DNA of 64,000 nucleotides from Lagopus muta. Lineage: Eukaryota > Chordata > Aves > Galliformes > Phasianidae. The DNA lies in the NCBI RefSeq assembly GCF_023343835.1, contig NC_064437.1, forward strand, positions 56,494,972 through 56,558,971, written 5' to 3'. The position numbers and the translations under genes are program-made. Below the pieces are notes generated by a model that saw only the letters and a program-made list of their open reading frames with translations, ran no database searches and was not told where the DNA came from. The first letter of the stretch is position 1; each line of letters starts with the position of its first letter. Shown one piece after another: positions 1 to 11,847 of this stretch.

Positions 1-522
1 GTTGACTTAAATAAGCTTTGGATGAGCCCTTGGGAGAGCTGCTTTCAATACTCAGATTTGCCACAAATGTCTTGAATGACTCAGGGGAAGTCGCTCAGGG
101 CTGCATCCAGAACAAGGGCCAGATACTGTAAGGAGATGGCTCCAAGGGAGGAAAGCATAAAAGGCTGTGTACACAGCCTCATGCTGCAGGGCTCTTTTCA
201 GGAGTGTGTTATGAGCTGCTAATACAAGCCAAATAAAAATTTACATTTAGCCTGTGGCACTTTCAGTTGTAGGATGATGTCAAGACAATTTAAAAATACT
301 TTGAAAACGAGGATGGGGCACTTAGAACAGCATCTGTGGTCAGAATAGCTTGGATAGAATGCCAAGAGCCACCAGTCCTCATGTTTCTGAGCACAAACTC
401 ACCACCAACTAGAATTAAGAAGCAGATACCTCAGTGGAACAATGTGTTACTGTTAAGCAATTTACAGTATCATTTATTTGAGCTGTCATGCAGCCATACC
501 TTGCTGTGGATCCCCCCCCAGG
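1..522. other. non-coding, no feature seen
   Basis: This stretch upstream of the first CR1 fragment is unique-looking DNA of mixed composition. All frames are broken by stops, with no splice-bounded open segment. A short C run (8 bases) lies at about 512-519, next to the CR1 3' end. I see no gene, RNA or repeat here. Confidence 0.5.
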
Positions 523-672
523 AATAGAATCACAGCATTGCAGAATCACTGAATGGTTGGGTTGGAAGGGACCTCAGAGGCCACCCAGTTCCAGTCTTGC
601 CATGGGCTGGTTGCCACCCACCAGATCAGGTTGCCCAGGGCCTCATCCAATCTGGCCTTGAGTGCCTCAAAC
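523..672 (-). mobile_element. CR1 LINE 3'-end fragment (antisense)
   Basis: The plus strand reads AATAGAATCACAG..., then GGTTGGGTTGGAAGGGACC, then a segment close to TTGCCCAGGGCC and ending near TGGCCTTGAGTGCCTC. This is the reverse complement of the 3' end of the avian CR1 non-LTR retrotransposon, whose sense strand ends in repeats of the type ATTCTATG. The element therefore lies on the minus strand with its 3' end at about 523. Similarity fades after about 672, so the copy is heavily 5'-truncated, as is usual for CR1, and carries no reverse transcriptase. It is old: the terminal octamers and internal bases have drifted. The outer boundary is judged by eye and may be off by tens of bases. 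Confidence 0.9.
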
Positions 673-3600
673 AAAGAAAGGAGGTCTCTCTTTCTATTCT
701 CTCTGGGGCCTTTTGCTGTCCTTGCCTGCCCTTGCTGAATCCTGTGTTTGGGGCGGCATTTGTCACAGTGCTTCATTGCAGGGGTGTTGGGGATGAGAGC
801 TAGTTATCTTGAGCCCTCAGGTTTGAACCCTTGAGATTCCCTACCTACAGATTGTTGCTGCTTTGCCACGAGGTACTCAGGAGACCCTCTCCAGAGTATT
901 AGCAGCTCTGGGATGAAAACCAGCAGCACAAGATGTGTCTTTCCTGAGTGCTGACCACCACCAGCCAAACCACTGATGGCTCAGCCAAGTTGTATGTGAA
1001 AAAGCAGGAGATTGTTCAGATGACTCAGGTAGTACTAAGAAGACAGAATTGTCAGGTAAAAGAAGCTTTTAAGGAGATGCCACATAGTGATTGCAATGTT
1101 TTCCAAGTTTTCAGCCCCAGAGGACAGGGAGAAGGAGCCATCAGTTTCTGAAAATTTCTGTTTCCTCTTTAGAGAAGATTTTGTTGCTTGGTAAAATTTA
1201 CTGATATTTTCATGGGTTGCTGAGGCTTTCTAGTGAGTTTGATGCCAACTTACTTTAACATATGCAACAAGCTCTGTCTTCCAGTCTGTGTCAGTGGCTG
1301 CAAGCCCAAGATATTCAAGTCACTCGAAGTTCAGTCAAAAGTAGGGCTTTTGGCTTGTCCTACCTGCAACAAGAAGAGAATGGGAGATTTAATTAATGCA
1401 GTCAAGGAGAAGGAAATAAACCTCTACTATCAGACAGCAATGTTTAACAGACAGTTTGAGCACCATGATCTGTGCCCATGAAGCAGTACTTCTATGGAGC
1501 TGACTGCCTGACTTGGATGTGTCTTTGGTGAAGACTCCAATGAAGTTCAGGGACAGGAAAAATATTGAGCGATTTTATCTCTTTGCCTCATACCCAGCTC
1601 TCTGGGATACAAGATATCTGCAGCATCATGTGTTGGATGAGCAGCCTTAGTTGGTGTTGCCTACAAATGTCATGCATCTTTTGGACATTGGGCCTTCTAG
1701 GAAGGGTCCATGGCTGGTTTGTCTTCCTGGTGTTGGTGCAGAAGCAGATAGGGTGTGTAATGTAAGCCATGCTTTGCAGATGTCTCTCAACCCTTCATGC
1801 TGAAGAAGTCAGGTTGGTTTCATACTGAAGAACATTACCACTTTTGTTATCATCATAATCATTAATTTGTTACTCTCAGCCCATTACAAGCCCTGGAAAA
1901 ACTGAATCCAAATCCACAAAATAAAATGGATTTCCTGTGTTCTTCATAGCTCTTCTCCACAGTGTGGAACTGCTCAAATTTCTTAAAGATGAGCTCAGAA
2001 AACTTTTTCACAATGTGAATCAGGTAACTTACTGTCCTGTAACCATGTCTAGAAAAGGACAGACATTTTAGCTGCAATCTTTCCAAAAGGTCAGCTGGAA
2101 GCAAACGCAGCAGCCAAACATCTTCTGGTCACTGGCCAAAATAAAAATCAAACACCGTGTTGTTTCACTTTGTTCTTTCACCCAAAACACAACCATTAGG
2201 AGAATATTGTTTGAGTTGGAAGCAAGTTGCTTTACGCTTAAATACTCGTGCCAACACAAAGAGAAAGAAAAATTAATCTCTAATCTTTTCTTTTGAAATG
2301 GAGAGGGTAAGGATACTACTGTGACACTGAGGAAAAAAATAAAGATGAACAGTGCGATCAGGACTTAACCCTTACAGATTCACAAATGATATGCTGTTAT
2401 AATTTGACAGCAAACCACTGACAGATGTGTGAGTGAAGTTTCCTAAGAAGTTATTCTTCCATCTTCATATAGCCTCAACTGCAGTCTTCCACTAGTTTTC
2501 TTTTGAAAATATCTTCTGAGGCAGTAAAGCTGTTTTCTGTGACCATGAGTTCTTTGTCTTAATGTTTCCTTTTATCCCAATAGTTGCTCTTGCTGATTCT
2601 TTTCTTTATTCTCTCTCATATGATGCAGACCAAAAAAAGAAAAAAATCATTTGTTATTATTCACCCATCCCAGGAGTCTTAGTAAACTACTTTGTCAATT
2701 AAAGTTCATGATGTCTATTTTTTCCACCATAATTTTCTGTCTCTCAAGACTGCTTTTTGATTTTTCCATCCCCATGCTAATCACCTACGGAACGTATTTC
2801 CATAATCTCACAGAGATTCTGCAGATGCCCAGGAGGAATGTGACTTCAAAAGACCTTTTATCTTTTCTAAAGTGGAAGGAGCTGGCAATAGGTTAACAGC
2901 TGTGGTAATGCAGTGAAAGAAGTCATCAATATATTGATGAAAGGCTAATTTTAGATGACCTCAAGAGATGAGCGGCTCATTTCAGGTAGCTCCAGTCCTT
3001 TGCTTCTCTGCATTAAGTATCAATGCAAACATCTCTGTTGACTCTTACTCTGAATATATGGGCTGCAGGAGCTGAGTTAGATTCCAGGTCAGCAAGATCA
3101 TGTTTTCCACTGGAAACGTTCCAGATGATGACAAATACCATCAAACAACTTCAGGCTCACCGCAGATGTTGACGATAGAGTACCTTAGAATTCAGGGACA
3201 TACAAGCCCACCTACCTTACTTTTCAACCAATGCTGTTTGAAGTCAGTGTAATATCCACACATCAAACACTGCAAGTATTCAGTGCATTTTTTGAGGTCA
3301 CCTCTTTAAGCTGTACAGCTGGCCTTGCTGCAGTAAGATGCCTATCTTTACATGGCTGCAGGTGGATTCCCCACTCATCTTGTTCACCATGGCTCCCTCA
3401 AGGAGGTTGTCTCCACACAATGGCTCCAGGCCATTGCCCGGCATACAGAACATTCCCAGTTTGTCTCTGGAGATCCACAACGCAAGTGCTGACATGTAAC
3501 ACCACAGCTGTGCAATTTGTCAGCAGAGGAGAGGCTGTGAGCTGTCTTGCTCCGTCGGGAGGCACTGCAGCCCCAGGGCTGGCACCGGCCAGGCCTTGCA

Positions 3601-4800
3601 TCAGGGCTGTCAGAAATCAGCTCTGCAGAGCATCCTTTGCAGGTGAGAAGTCCCAGAAATAGATACTTGCCACAGACCAGGACAGAGGGTGTCAGTCATT
3701 TAGTCCAGACCAGCCTTCCTGACTGGGACAGGTCTTTTACCTCTGCTTCTTCAGTGATACAGACCTTTTGCCATTGCCCATCGCACGCCCCGGCTCTAAG
3801 GACACCAAAGCACAACTCCATCAGTCACCAGATGTTTCTTATCCATGGAGATGGGAGATAGTTTTCATCAGAAAATAATTTAGTTTGGGTTGGGACACTA
3901 AAATGACTTGCAGCACAATTTATTCAGGGCTCTTACGATGACGAATATTTTCCTTGGTTAGTGAAGGTCCAATTTCAGGCACTGATATTGTCAGCATGGC
4001 CAGAGAGCAGCCACAGCCACGTGAGATGTGCCATGTTCTGATGTGGAACTACTTCAGTGTAGTTTTAATTTAGATATTAGTTGTCTTCATATAGCCTTTT
4101 AAAAGGCCGTACTTTGCTTTATAAGTTATGCTGAGTGTCAGTACCTACTGGATGGTGCTCATTGCTCCTGTGAAAATCCCTATTTTTCCACGTAGAAGAA
4201 GGTGACTATTAAAGGATAGGCTTTGTCTCCGTTTTTGCGTGTGTCAATTGAATCTGCACTCAACACAATGAAGAATTTGTATTTTAAAGCTTGAAAATTT
4301 AGTTTATTTTAAAGGTTTCAAACTATTTCTAATCTAATGCACAAAACCCATACAATTATAGAAGTAATTTTTAACAAATATTAGTTATGACTATATTCAC
4401 TAATAATACAGGCCTGCTAGCAGTTAGTTATTGTCTGCACATTTGAGGATGAGAGGAACAAATCCACAGTGCCACCCATGCATTAAAATGGCTTGGGGTT
4501 CAAATATGTACACAATCACTGCAAATTCTCTTTGTTTCTGGGGTTGTGAAGCATAGCAGCCAGAAGTGAGGATGACTGCAAACAGAGGTTATGTCATGAT
4601 GGGAAATGGAATAAGCAGTAGTGAAGGCATGGAAAGATAAACTGGGTTATTCATCTGCATGTTTTGGTTACTTGAAGCCAAGACTAACAGAAGGGATTTT
4701 TTCTTTGCTTGCTTTTCATTTTCTTTAAGTAGCGGGCTAACGCAGTTCAGATGGCAAACATTTGCCGTTTCTGAAGCTAGAAAGAAGCATGACACAAACC
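673..4800. other. non-coding upstream DNA
   Basis: I find no gene here. The longest open frame (3231-3662, plus) is preceded by no promoter signal, is of mixed low-complexity composition and matches no family I know. An 18-bp perfect palindrome lies at 2923-2940 and is listed separately. The region is 5' of the CpG-island promoter on the plus strand, so it is intergenic or part of a neighbouring or divergent transcript. Confidence 0.5.
2923..2940. repeat. 18-bp perfect palindrome
   Basis: TCATCAATATATTGATGA equals its own reverse complement over all 18 bases. The flanking bases (G at 2922, A at 2941) break the symmetry. It is AT-rich with two ATCAAT/ATTGAT arms, the kind of symmetric site that could bind a homodimeric homeodomain or Cut-type factor. 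It may equally be chance in AT-rich DNA. Confidence 0.9.
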
Positions 4801-7480
4801 ATCAATGACATAAGCCAGTATTTTGGGATCAAGCAGCATGTGTAAACATCCTAGGTATGATCACTTGCACATTCTCATCTTTTCTAAATTTACAAGATGC
4901 AAATTGAGGATTATGCTGTCACCGGCTGGAGGTGACGAGGCGGAATGCAGCATTTCACAGCAAATGACATTTTTATTACAGCATGTATTTATCGAATGTC
5001 ACTGCAGCAGGGCTGAAATGTTGCAGCCTTTACCTTTGGTTAGCTGGCTGCTCCAGAGTGTTGGGAAGTCTCAGCTGCCCATGGCTGACTGTACCCAGCT
5101 TGTCTGCAAAGGCTGCATTTTTGCACCTTGATCGGCTTGTGTACTGCAGGCACGTGGCCACCACTGCAGCAGTCAGTCCAGCATGTGAGTCTTCTCTTTC
5201 TCACTTTGCAGCTCTGGGACAAGGCTGTCTTTCTCAGTGTGTCATTTATAAACAACACATTCATTTTCTGATTGCTCATAGGGTGATCATTCTGCTCCTA
5301 ACCTAATCTCTTTAGGCAAATTCTTCAGACAGGTGATGCTGTCCTCCCATCAGCCCCATAGCCCCATATTTTTAAGTATGAGATCTCCTTGATATTTTCC
5401 TTTCAGATTATAAGGAAATTGGTTTGGGTGCTTCCAAATAGCAGATGACTTTTGTTTACTTGTTTGCCTATCCAGCAGCTTGCAGCCCTGAGCCACAGTG
5501 AGAAGAAAATCACTGAAAAGGAACTAGTGAGTGGTGGCACTGGCTGAAATCTTTTTCAGAAGAAGCTGATAGTGAAAGCTCATTGAAGCAAAGAGAGACT
5601 TACCTGAAAGGCAGACTGCATGTATTCAGCAGTGGAAAGTTCTGCTTCAGCCTCCAGCTCCTCTGTCCAAACCATGACTGGAGAGAACAGGCAGACATGA
5701 ACAACCAGCTCTGGAAATAGGGTTTGATGCCATTTAAGAAAAACTGATGTTTTAATTATCTGAATCTGCCCGTTTTTCATCCTTTTTTATTTCCCCCTGG
5801 AGTCTGTGGGTACTTTTCTTCATTAGTTTTGGAAGTGAAGTGAGAGAGTGCTTTCCTGCCTGCCTCCACCGTGCGTTAAGGAGTGCGGTGTTACCATTCT
5901 TGCTAGATGAAGTCTTTTATTCCTGCAACTGGATACTTCTGCTGCTTTAATCCTATTTCAGAGCTGATGTCTTATTCTTCATGAAATCATGTTTGTAATT
6001 TCATGGTGATTTTATTGCTGCTTGCAGTACCTCCATAACACTCTAACTTCAAATCATTTTATTAACGTTAATTTAAACACCTATTTTTGTTTCAGTTTTG
6101 TACAGCAAAACAAACAAAGAAACAAAGCAGGATTTATTCTCCATTATTTCTGGGTTCATTACCCATGTTGTGAATAAGCCATGCTATGCACGTAGCGGTG
6201 CCTGCACAAGTTCTGCACCTCCCAGCCTGACTGAGAGGACTCTCCTACCAGAGCACATTGCTTCTGGAAAGGACTGGGATTCTTCCAGGGCCAGCTGGGG
6301 CCCAGAAGCACTTCCATTAGCCAGGTTTTCCTTCTTTCAATTTTGCAGCTCCTCACTTCCCCTAATAATGGAGAGCTGATTATGTTTTAATTTCACAGAT
6401 GATTACGTTTTGGGGATTACATTCACAGAGGATTAAATTGCAGGTTGCAGAGAAACAGCCAGGTTCAGGCACGAACCAAAGAAAGGTCTTACTTAGACTA
6501 ATGGGCACATTAAGGGAATGAAGTTATAGCTATTTTTGTTATTTGACGCCAAACTATTTGGGGACACAGTATCCCATGTGTGCCTGGCTCCATCACTTTT
6601 CTGCTTTATGGCCCCTTTCTCTTTCCGGGGTTCTGCCCACGCCTTTGTTAATCTACCCTCCTAACAAATAAACACTCTGACTGTGAGTTCGTGTGCACCA
6701 CAGAGCTGCTTTGATTTATAGGAAGGCGAGCTAGAGCAGCACTCAGGTCAGGATATCAGTTCTAGTGTACAAACTCCTGTGTGTGAAAATCCCCTCCTCC
6801 TCCCCCCTAAAGGCATTGTAAAGGAGTGGGGTTTGATTTTCATCACGTATGGAGACGCAGTGAGCATCTTAATCTCAACCCAGCTTAATAGCTAGCAACG
6901 CTTTTCACAAGCACTTATCAACACCCATGGCATGGATGCTCCGACAAAATTATCCTAGATTTTATGTTCACAAATTAGCAGCAACAGGACAGTCAGTTCA
7001 TCACCAAAATCACCGTTTGGTGACCGCTTCATTAATACAGAGCATGCCTCTTGCAGGGGGTAAAAACTTACAGACAGGTTTTCTCCATGGGCAGAAATAA
7101 CCACATTGCACATCGGGAGGATATGAACCTCTTGTGCAGCAGCCTGCCCTTGTTCAGTTCTACTGCCCAGCCGCTGTTCCTCCTCTCTCTTTTGGCACTG
7201 CTGCAGCAATACTGAGAGGCTGGGACAAGGCTCAGGTAAAGCAGAGGCCAGGTGTGCCAAACACCACAGTATGTCAGAATAAAAGGCACAGGCTTGACAC
7301 AGGAATGAGGATCGTGCCCGCAAGAAGACTGAACAGAGCAAATCTTTGTGAAGTTTCCAAACTCAGCACTGAGATCTGCCTGCTGAGCTCTTCACTGTAC
7401 GCATCGAACGTGCTCGATCCACTTTTACAAGGGATGTGATCTAACTGTGCAAAGTAACGCATTCTTGTGCCTACCCACGG
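4801..7480. other. non-coding DNA upstream of the CpG island
   Basis: Unique-looking, stop-rich sequence in all frames with no recognisable repeat. The minus-strand open frame at 6955-7341 and its overlapping neighbours show no family signature or splice-bounded structure. CpG dinucleotides begin to rise towards the 3' end, at about 7300-7480, as the island is approached. Confidence 0.5.
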
Positions 7481-7832
7481 CCGTACACCGGTGCCGTGGC
7501 TGCGCTTCCGCTGCCCTGCGAACCAGCAATCACCGCCTTTCACCTCCTCAGTTATCGCCGGCAGCTGAAGGTGGCTGTCCCTGCCTCTCCTAAGGGCTCT
7601 CTGTGCTGCTGTGACAAGGAGAAAATTCGCACAAAGTCCACTTTTAGTGGATGATCGGGGAAATGGAGACCTCACTTTAAACATCACGCAACAACAGCGT
7701 CGCTTGCAAAAACATTGTTTCCGCGCATCACCTCGCTGCCTGCGGGCTCTGACCTGCGCTCCCCTGGGTCCCGCTCAGCAGACACTGCAGCATCTCTCAG
7801 AATGTATCTGTCGGAACCGCGCGCGTGCAAAG

Positions 7833-7840
7833 TGACGTCC
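7833..7840. promoter_or_regulatory. CRE-like site
   Basis: TGACGTCC differs by one base from the palindromic CREB/ATF site TGACGTCA. It follows a GCGCGCG run at the upstream shoulder of the CpG island, about 850 bp before the putative first coding exon, which is a usual setting for such sites. Function is inferred from the motif alone. Confidence 0.35.
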
Positions 7841-7952
7841 AGTAACCCGTGCTGATGGCCAGGCATCTTGAAAGGGTCCTTCGGTGTCGTGTAACTACTC
7901 AGTAACCGAACAGTTGATTCCCACTGCCTCGCACCTGGTCAGCGCCCCTCAC

Positions 7953-8300
7953 CTGCGCACAAATTGCAGAGTACGCCTTAAACGCGAGTCACGTTTTCCC
8001 GTCACAGGTGGTGGCTTTTTGTACCCATTTAAGCGGCTCTGCCAGGTACGGAGAGAGACTCCAACCTGCCCAGCGCCGCTCCTTCCCCCGCATGAAGGTG
8101 AATTTTGAAAGCAGCCCGGCCGTGCCCGCATCCCTTCGTAGGCAGGGGAGGGAGCGCCGCGTTGTCCTTAAGGCAGCTCTCGCAGACACCTTACGGAGGA
8201 AGCACGAAGCCCTGGAAGGAACGTTTCCAGAGTCTGCTACGAGCAGCGCAACCTTCGCTCCGCGGGTCATCTGCGATGCTCGCCCGAAGGACGCGCAGGT
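7953..8300 (-). ncRNA. possible divergent transcript, first exon
   Basis: On the minus strand the sequence at 7955-7948 reads CAG then GTGAG, a strong donor. A transcript starting in the CpG island and running leftward would have its first exon end at 7953. Divergent non-coding transcripts are common at bird and mammal CpG-island promoters. The upstream limit given is arbitrary. The long minus-strand open frames over the island are explained by scarcity of AT-rich stop codons and are not evidence of coding. A divergent protein-coding gene remains possible. Confidence 0.25.
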
Positions 8301-8556
8301 AAAAACTCGGTGTCCGGCTGCGGGGCCGCTCGTCTCCCGGCAGGTGCGGCCAACGGAGGGAGGCGTGGGCCGGGCGCGGCGCCCAGGTGGGGCGGGCGGT
8401 GGGGGTCCCTTCCCCGGGCGTTGCCGCGACCGCCCCCGCGGCCCCTTCAGCGCCACTGCGGCTCCGCGCGGTGCTGGCCGCCCCCGGCCGGTAGCGGCAC
8501 CCTTCCGCGGGGCGGGCACAGCCGCAGGGCTCCTGTCCCGCCGTCGCCAGCCCGGC

Positions 8557-8577
8557 GGGGGTGGGTTGGGGGGGGAG
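8557..8577 (+). other. G-quadruplex-prone G tract
   Basis: The plus strand carries a run of five Gs, then T, three Gs, TT and eight Gs, followed shortly by GCGGCGGGG. Four or more G tracts with one- to two-base loops fit the usual quadruplex pattern. It lies about 110 bases upstream of the first ATG, where it could sit in the promoter or 5' UTR and affect transcription or translation. This is sequence potential only. Confidence 0.5.
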
Positions 8578-8686
8578 CGGCGGGGAGAGAGCGGTCGCCT
8601 GCGGGGCCGGTCCTCGGCCACCGTCCCTCCCTCCCTCCTCCCGCTCGGTGACCCGCTCCTCCCGCCCGCCGCAGCGGCCTCCCCGC

Positions 8687-8831
8687 ATGGTCCCCGCCGC
8701 TGCCATGAGCCAGGCCCCGGCCCCCCGCAGCTCCGACCGGCCGGAGAGCGATGCCCGCAGCGGAGCCCCCAGCCGGGGCCCCGGCAGAGGGATGCCGCCG
8801 CCGCCCAGCCTGCCCCAGCTCCTCCACAAGT
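8687..8831 (+). CDS. putative first coding exon, gene not identified
   Basis: An ATG at 8687 (plus G at +4) and a second in-frame ATG at 8705 (G at -3) open a reading frame inside the CpG island. The frame runs to a splice donor at 8832-8833 (CCACAA, then GTAAGAG), leaving a phase-1 junction with one base, A, of a split codon. The peptide is about 48 residues (or 42 from the second ATG), rich in Pro, Ser, Ala and Arg. It contains a stretch PPPPSLPQLLH at its end and looks disordered until the hydrophobic LPQLL. The frame stays open upstream to at least 8561, so the true start is not certain. I do not recognise the family. Neither a second exon nor a polyadenylation site is securely visible, so the gene would have a first intron of tens of kilobases. 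Such length with a CpG-island start is common for signalling, adhesion and transcription-regulator genes, but that is context and not identification. A non-coding first exon ending at the same donor is the main alternative. Confidence 0.5.
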
Positions 8832-11800
8832 AAGAGCCGCCCCGCGATCCGCCGGGCCGGGAGGGCAGCGCCGGGCAGGGCGGAGGGTCGCTTCCCTCCC
8901 CGCCGCCGGTCCCCCCCGGAGTCCGCACCGACAGCCCGGGCGGGCAGCGCGACCGCGCCCTACAGCCGGCACCGCTCCACTGCTGGGATAAGCTCCGTTC
9001 GTCCCTAAGCTCCGTTTTTCCCCGGGTTCTGTTTGAGCTCCGTTTCCCCCAGGCCGCTGCTGCCGGGCTCCGGGGCTCGGCGCCGCTCGGGGAAGTTCCC
9101 TGCGCCGTGCTGGGGCCGCGGGCAGCGCGTCCTTGCCGGGCCTGCGGCGCTGGCATCTCTGCGCGGCCGTCCCTGAAGTCGGCCTGCGCGCGGGGAGCGG
9201 TACCGAGGGGGCAGCGAGCGGTGGGTGCTGCCGGCGTTTTGCCGTTTCGTTTTCTGTCCGAAGAGAGAAAAAGGAAAGCGCTTTTGCCATACGGTGCGGT
9301 GACGCGAGTGGCACTGATGTGGGTGAACGACAGACTGGCTGTGCGCTCCGTGGTTCCGTGTGACGCACGAGTTGAGCTGTGAAGATTCAGATATCTGTGC
9401 CTAATAGTCAGAATGCCCTGAAAGATAGGGGCTCCCACCAAGCAGCGAACCCGTGGGTGAACCCACAGCTGTCAGGATCGCAGCCTTGCGGCGCTCCGGC
9501 CGTCCCCGTGTCCTCATGCCCGCCGTCGGCGCTCGGCCGGCCCTGCGCTTCCCTCCGGCCGCAGCCGACTGTTAGAGCGCGGCTTTGGGCATCGCCTGCA
9601 TCGGTTTGACAACAAAAGCAGCCTTAGGGAAGAAATGCTTTCAGTCCCGGCCCTGTTTTCGGCACGTGTCCGTGTGAATATTCAGGTGTGCTTTAGCTTT
9701 GCAGAGTATTATTTTGAGTTGGGAGTTATCATTCTCAGCATTTATGAAACTGGAGTCCTGAGGTTGCTGTGGAGTGTGGCCCATATCGTGCGTGATGTTT
9801 GTATTTCCTCTTATTCTTGTTTACTTTTCTGCTGTTGTAGCTTGTGCTGTTTGTGTGTTAGCTGTTCTTGTTGTCTGTGCCTCCATGGGCATGCTTTATA
9901 TCCACACTCTTATTCCAAAGTCATATATATAGACTGAGAAGCTTGCATTGAAACTGAAACATGGGTGAGTAGTACTGGGAGGCTGAGGAGCTCCATGGGA
10001 ATGGCAGCACAGCAGGATGGTGCTTATGGTCCGTGCTTGCTGGCAGTCAGTTGGAAAGCCCAAACCGTGGGCTCTGACTCTGGCCCTTACTCCTTAATGC
10101 TTACCGAGGCTTTGCAGGGCTGCGTAATGCGCTCAGCATTGACTCATGATTAATTTTATAACGAGCACGCTGTACACAGAGCCATCCCATTTCTACCAGT
10201 TGAGCCTGCTATCAAACCCTAGGTAGGAAAACTTGAAATCAGTTTCTTTTCAGGCCTCTCTTGAAGGGAAAGCTGTGAGGAAGCTCCCATGCTCCAAGTG
10301 CCCTTTGCCATGGCAATGCAGCGCCAGGTGTTGAATGAGGGCTGTGTCCATCTAGGGCCCTGCAACTCGATAGTGCTGTTTTCAAAGCCTTGCCTGCACT
10401 GCTGCATTTACGTTAACATTCATACATCTCCACGTTTTAATTACAAAGGCAGACAGATTGTATTTTGCTTTACTTGATACAAGCTCGGCGTTCTGTATAT
10501 GTGAGCTGGATATTTGGTGTGTTTGTTATAAGGAAGGAGTATATTAGGGATTATCTTAAATTCTGGTGTGAATGTACCTGTGGGACGCTAGGACAGGTGC
10601 CGTGCTGTGCCCAATGAAATAAGGTACTTTGGGAAGCTGGGGGGCAGCGATCCGTCTGTCTCAGCACGAGATGAAGTTGTGATTCTGTAACTGGAAAAGA
10701 AAATATTGACCTCTTACTTATTTTAAACAAACAGTTGGCACAATTTTGCTTTGCACCATTTAAACTTCCTCTGGATGTCCCTTCCTCCCCTGCTTAGAAG
10801 TTGTTGCAGGTGTACGGTGAGGAGCAGGCAGAGCTTTCTGAGAGGGTTGTGGTGTTGGGTGGGAAAATACTTTGTGATTTCCAGAAGTTAAAGCCTTACT
10901 GCAGTCGGAGCTGTTATGGAAAAGCTGGGATTGTGCACTTCGGGGGCTGACTGCTGAAAACATATGCTAGCATAAGAAATAAAGCAGAAGGCAGAGAAGA
11001 AGGGGATGGCAGTGGGAGCGCTGTTGGTGAACGTTCGTAACCTGCTGCTGCTCTTCGTTCACTGGTGAGAAGTGGCTTTACTAAATGCAACATCTCAGAG
11101 TATGGCAAATTTATCACCTGCTGTGGTGTTGTCTAGAGTGTGTGCCCCCATGGGAGAGGGGAGACTGCTCTTGGTGTGATTCATTGCTGTGCACTGGGGC
11201 AATGGGCTGGAAGCACCTGAGAGGAAAATGAGGGCTGGGCACGGCATGGCAATAGGGCCTTATGTGAGGAGTGCTCTCTGCAAACGTGCTGCGAGCCAAC
11301 TCCGTAATTACAGGAGACCTGGTTGCACCGAAATGCAATCCCTTTGTATGTTTTAATGGCTAGCTGCCTGCTTTCAGTTCTAATTATTTGTCGTGGGTAA
11401 TGTGTGCCCAATGGAGATGGAGCACTTCTGCACTGCCTGTGTTGATACAGGGCGATGCGTTTGTTTTACACGTGGAGTAAGGCATCCTGAAACAGCGTGG
11501 GGGGGGAAACAAAGTGAAACCATTATTATTATTTTTTTCCAAAGGGTTTTGTCCCAGAGATTCTGAGTTGCTGTGGAAGGAAGATGGAATTTGTAACATC
11601 TGCGCCCAAGACGTCATCATCCTGTGCCAGGTCTGGGGGCAGCGCTCCGAGCTCTGCTTCCCTGCAGCACTTTAGGGGAAGCTGTTGGGGGGTGGAAAAA
11701 ATAATGGCCCGTTGTTAACTATTTGTTATTTCTTTAACTTAAATCCGTAATGTTGAGGCAGGTGCCTTGGGATTTTATTTATTTTAAGCACATCCGTTTT

Positions 11801-11832
11801 GTGTAAAATTGTGAGTTTTTCATTTTCTCCTC

Positions 11833-11847
11833 TTTTTTTTTTTTTTT
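11833..11847. repeat. poly-T tract (15)
   Basis: A pure run of 15 T, preceded by a pyrimidine-rich stretch and followed by CCAACACGAGG. No AG directly follows, so it is not a good splice acceptor. It may be the tail of an old antisense retroposon, but I see no body attached. Confidence 0.9.

Larger units (their letters stand above)
7480..9600. promoter_or_regulatory. CpG-island promoter
   Basis: CpG is rare across most of the window but dense here, most of all between about 8100 and 9220. The surrounding sequence is AT-rich while this core is strongly GC-rich. GC boxes of the Sp1/KLF type are visible (for example at 8389-8396 and 8509-8517), and there is a CRE-like TGACGTCC at 7833-7840. No clear TATA box is seen. 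This is the usual form of a broad, TATA-less vertebrate promoter. The plus-strand exon at 8687-8831 lies in its middle. Several plus-strand donor-like sites upstream of that exon (8046, 8098, 8299) leave room for 5' UTR exons or alternative starts, so the start site cannot be fixed. A minus-strand donor at 7952 suggests divergent transcription. Confidence 0.85.

Noticed and set aside
3231..3662. 143-codon plus-strand open frame
   Set aside because: No promoter, splice or family signature. It is overlapped by open frames on the other strand and its composition is not protein-like.
8008..8991. 327-codon plus-strand frame across the island
   Set aside because: The same GC effect applies. It runs through the donor at 8832 and is in a different frame from the ATG at 8687.
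7989..9368. 459-codon minus-strand open frame over the CpG island (and the 8191-9441 frame)
   Set aside because: Several frames on both strands are open here at once because GC-rich DNA lacks TAA, TAG and TGA. The translation is Arg/Pro/Gly/Ala low complexity and differs in each frame, with no domain.
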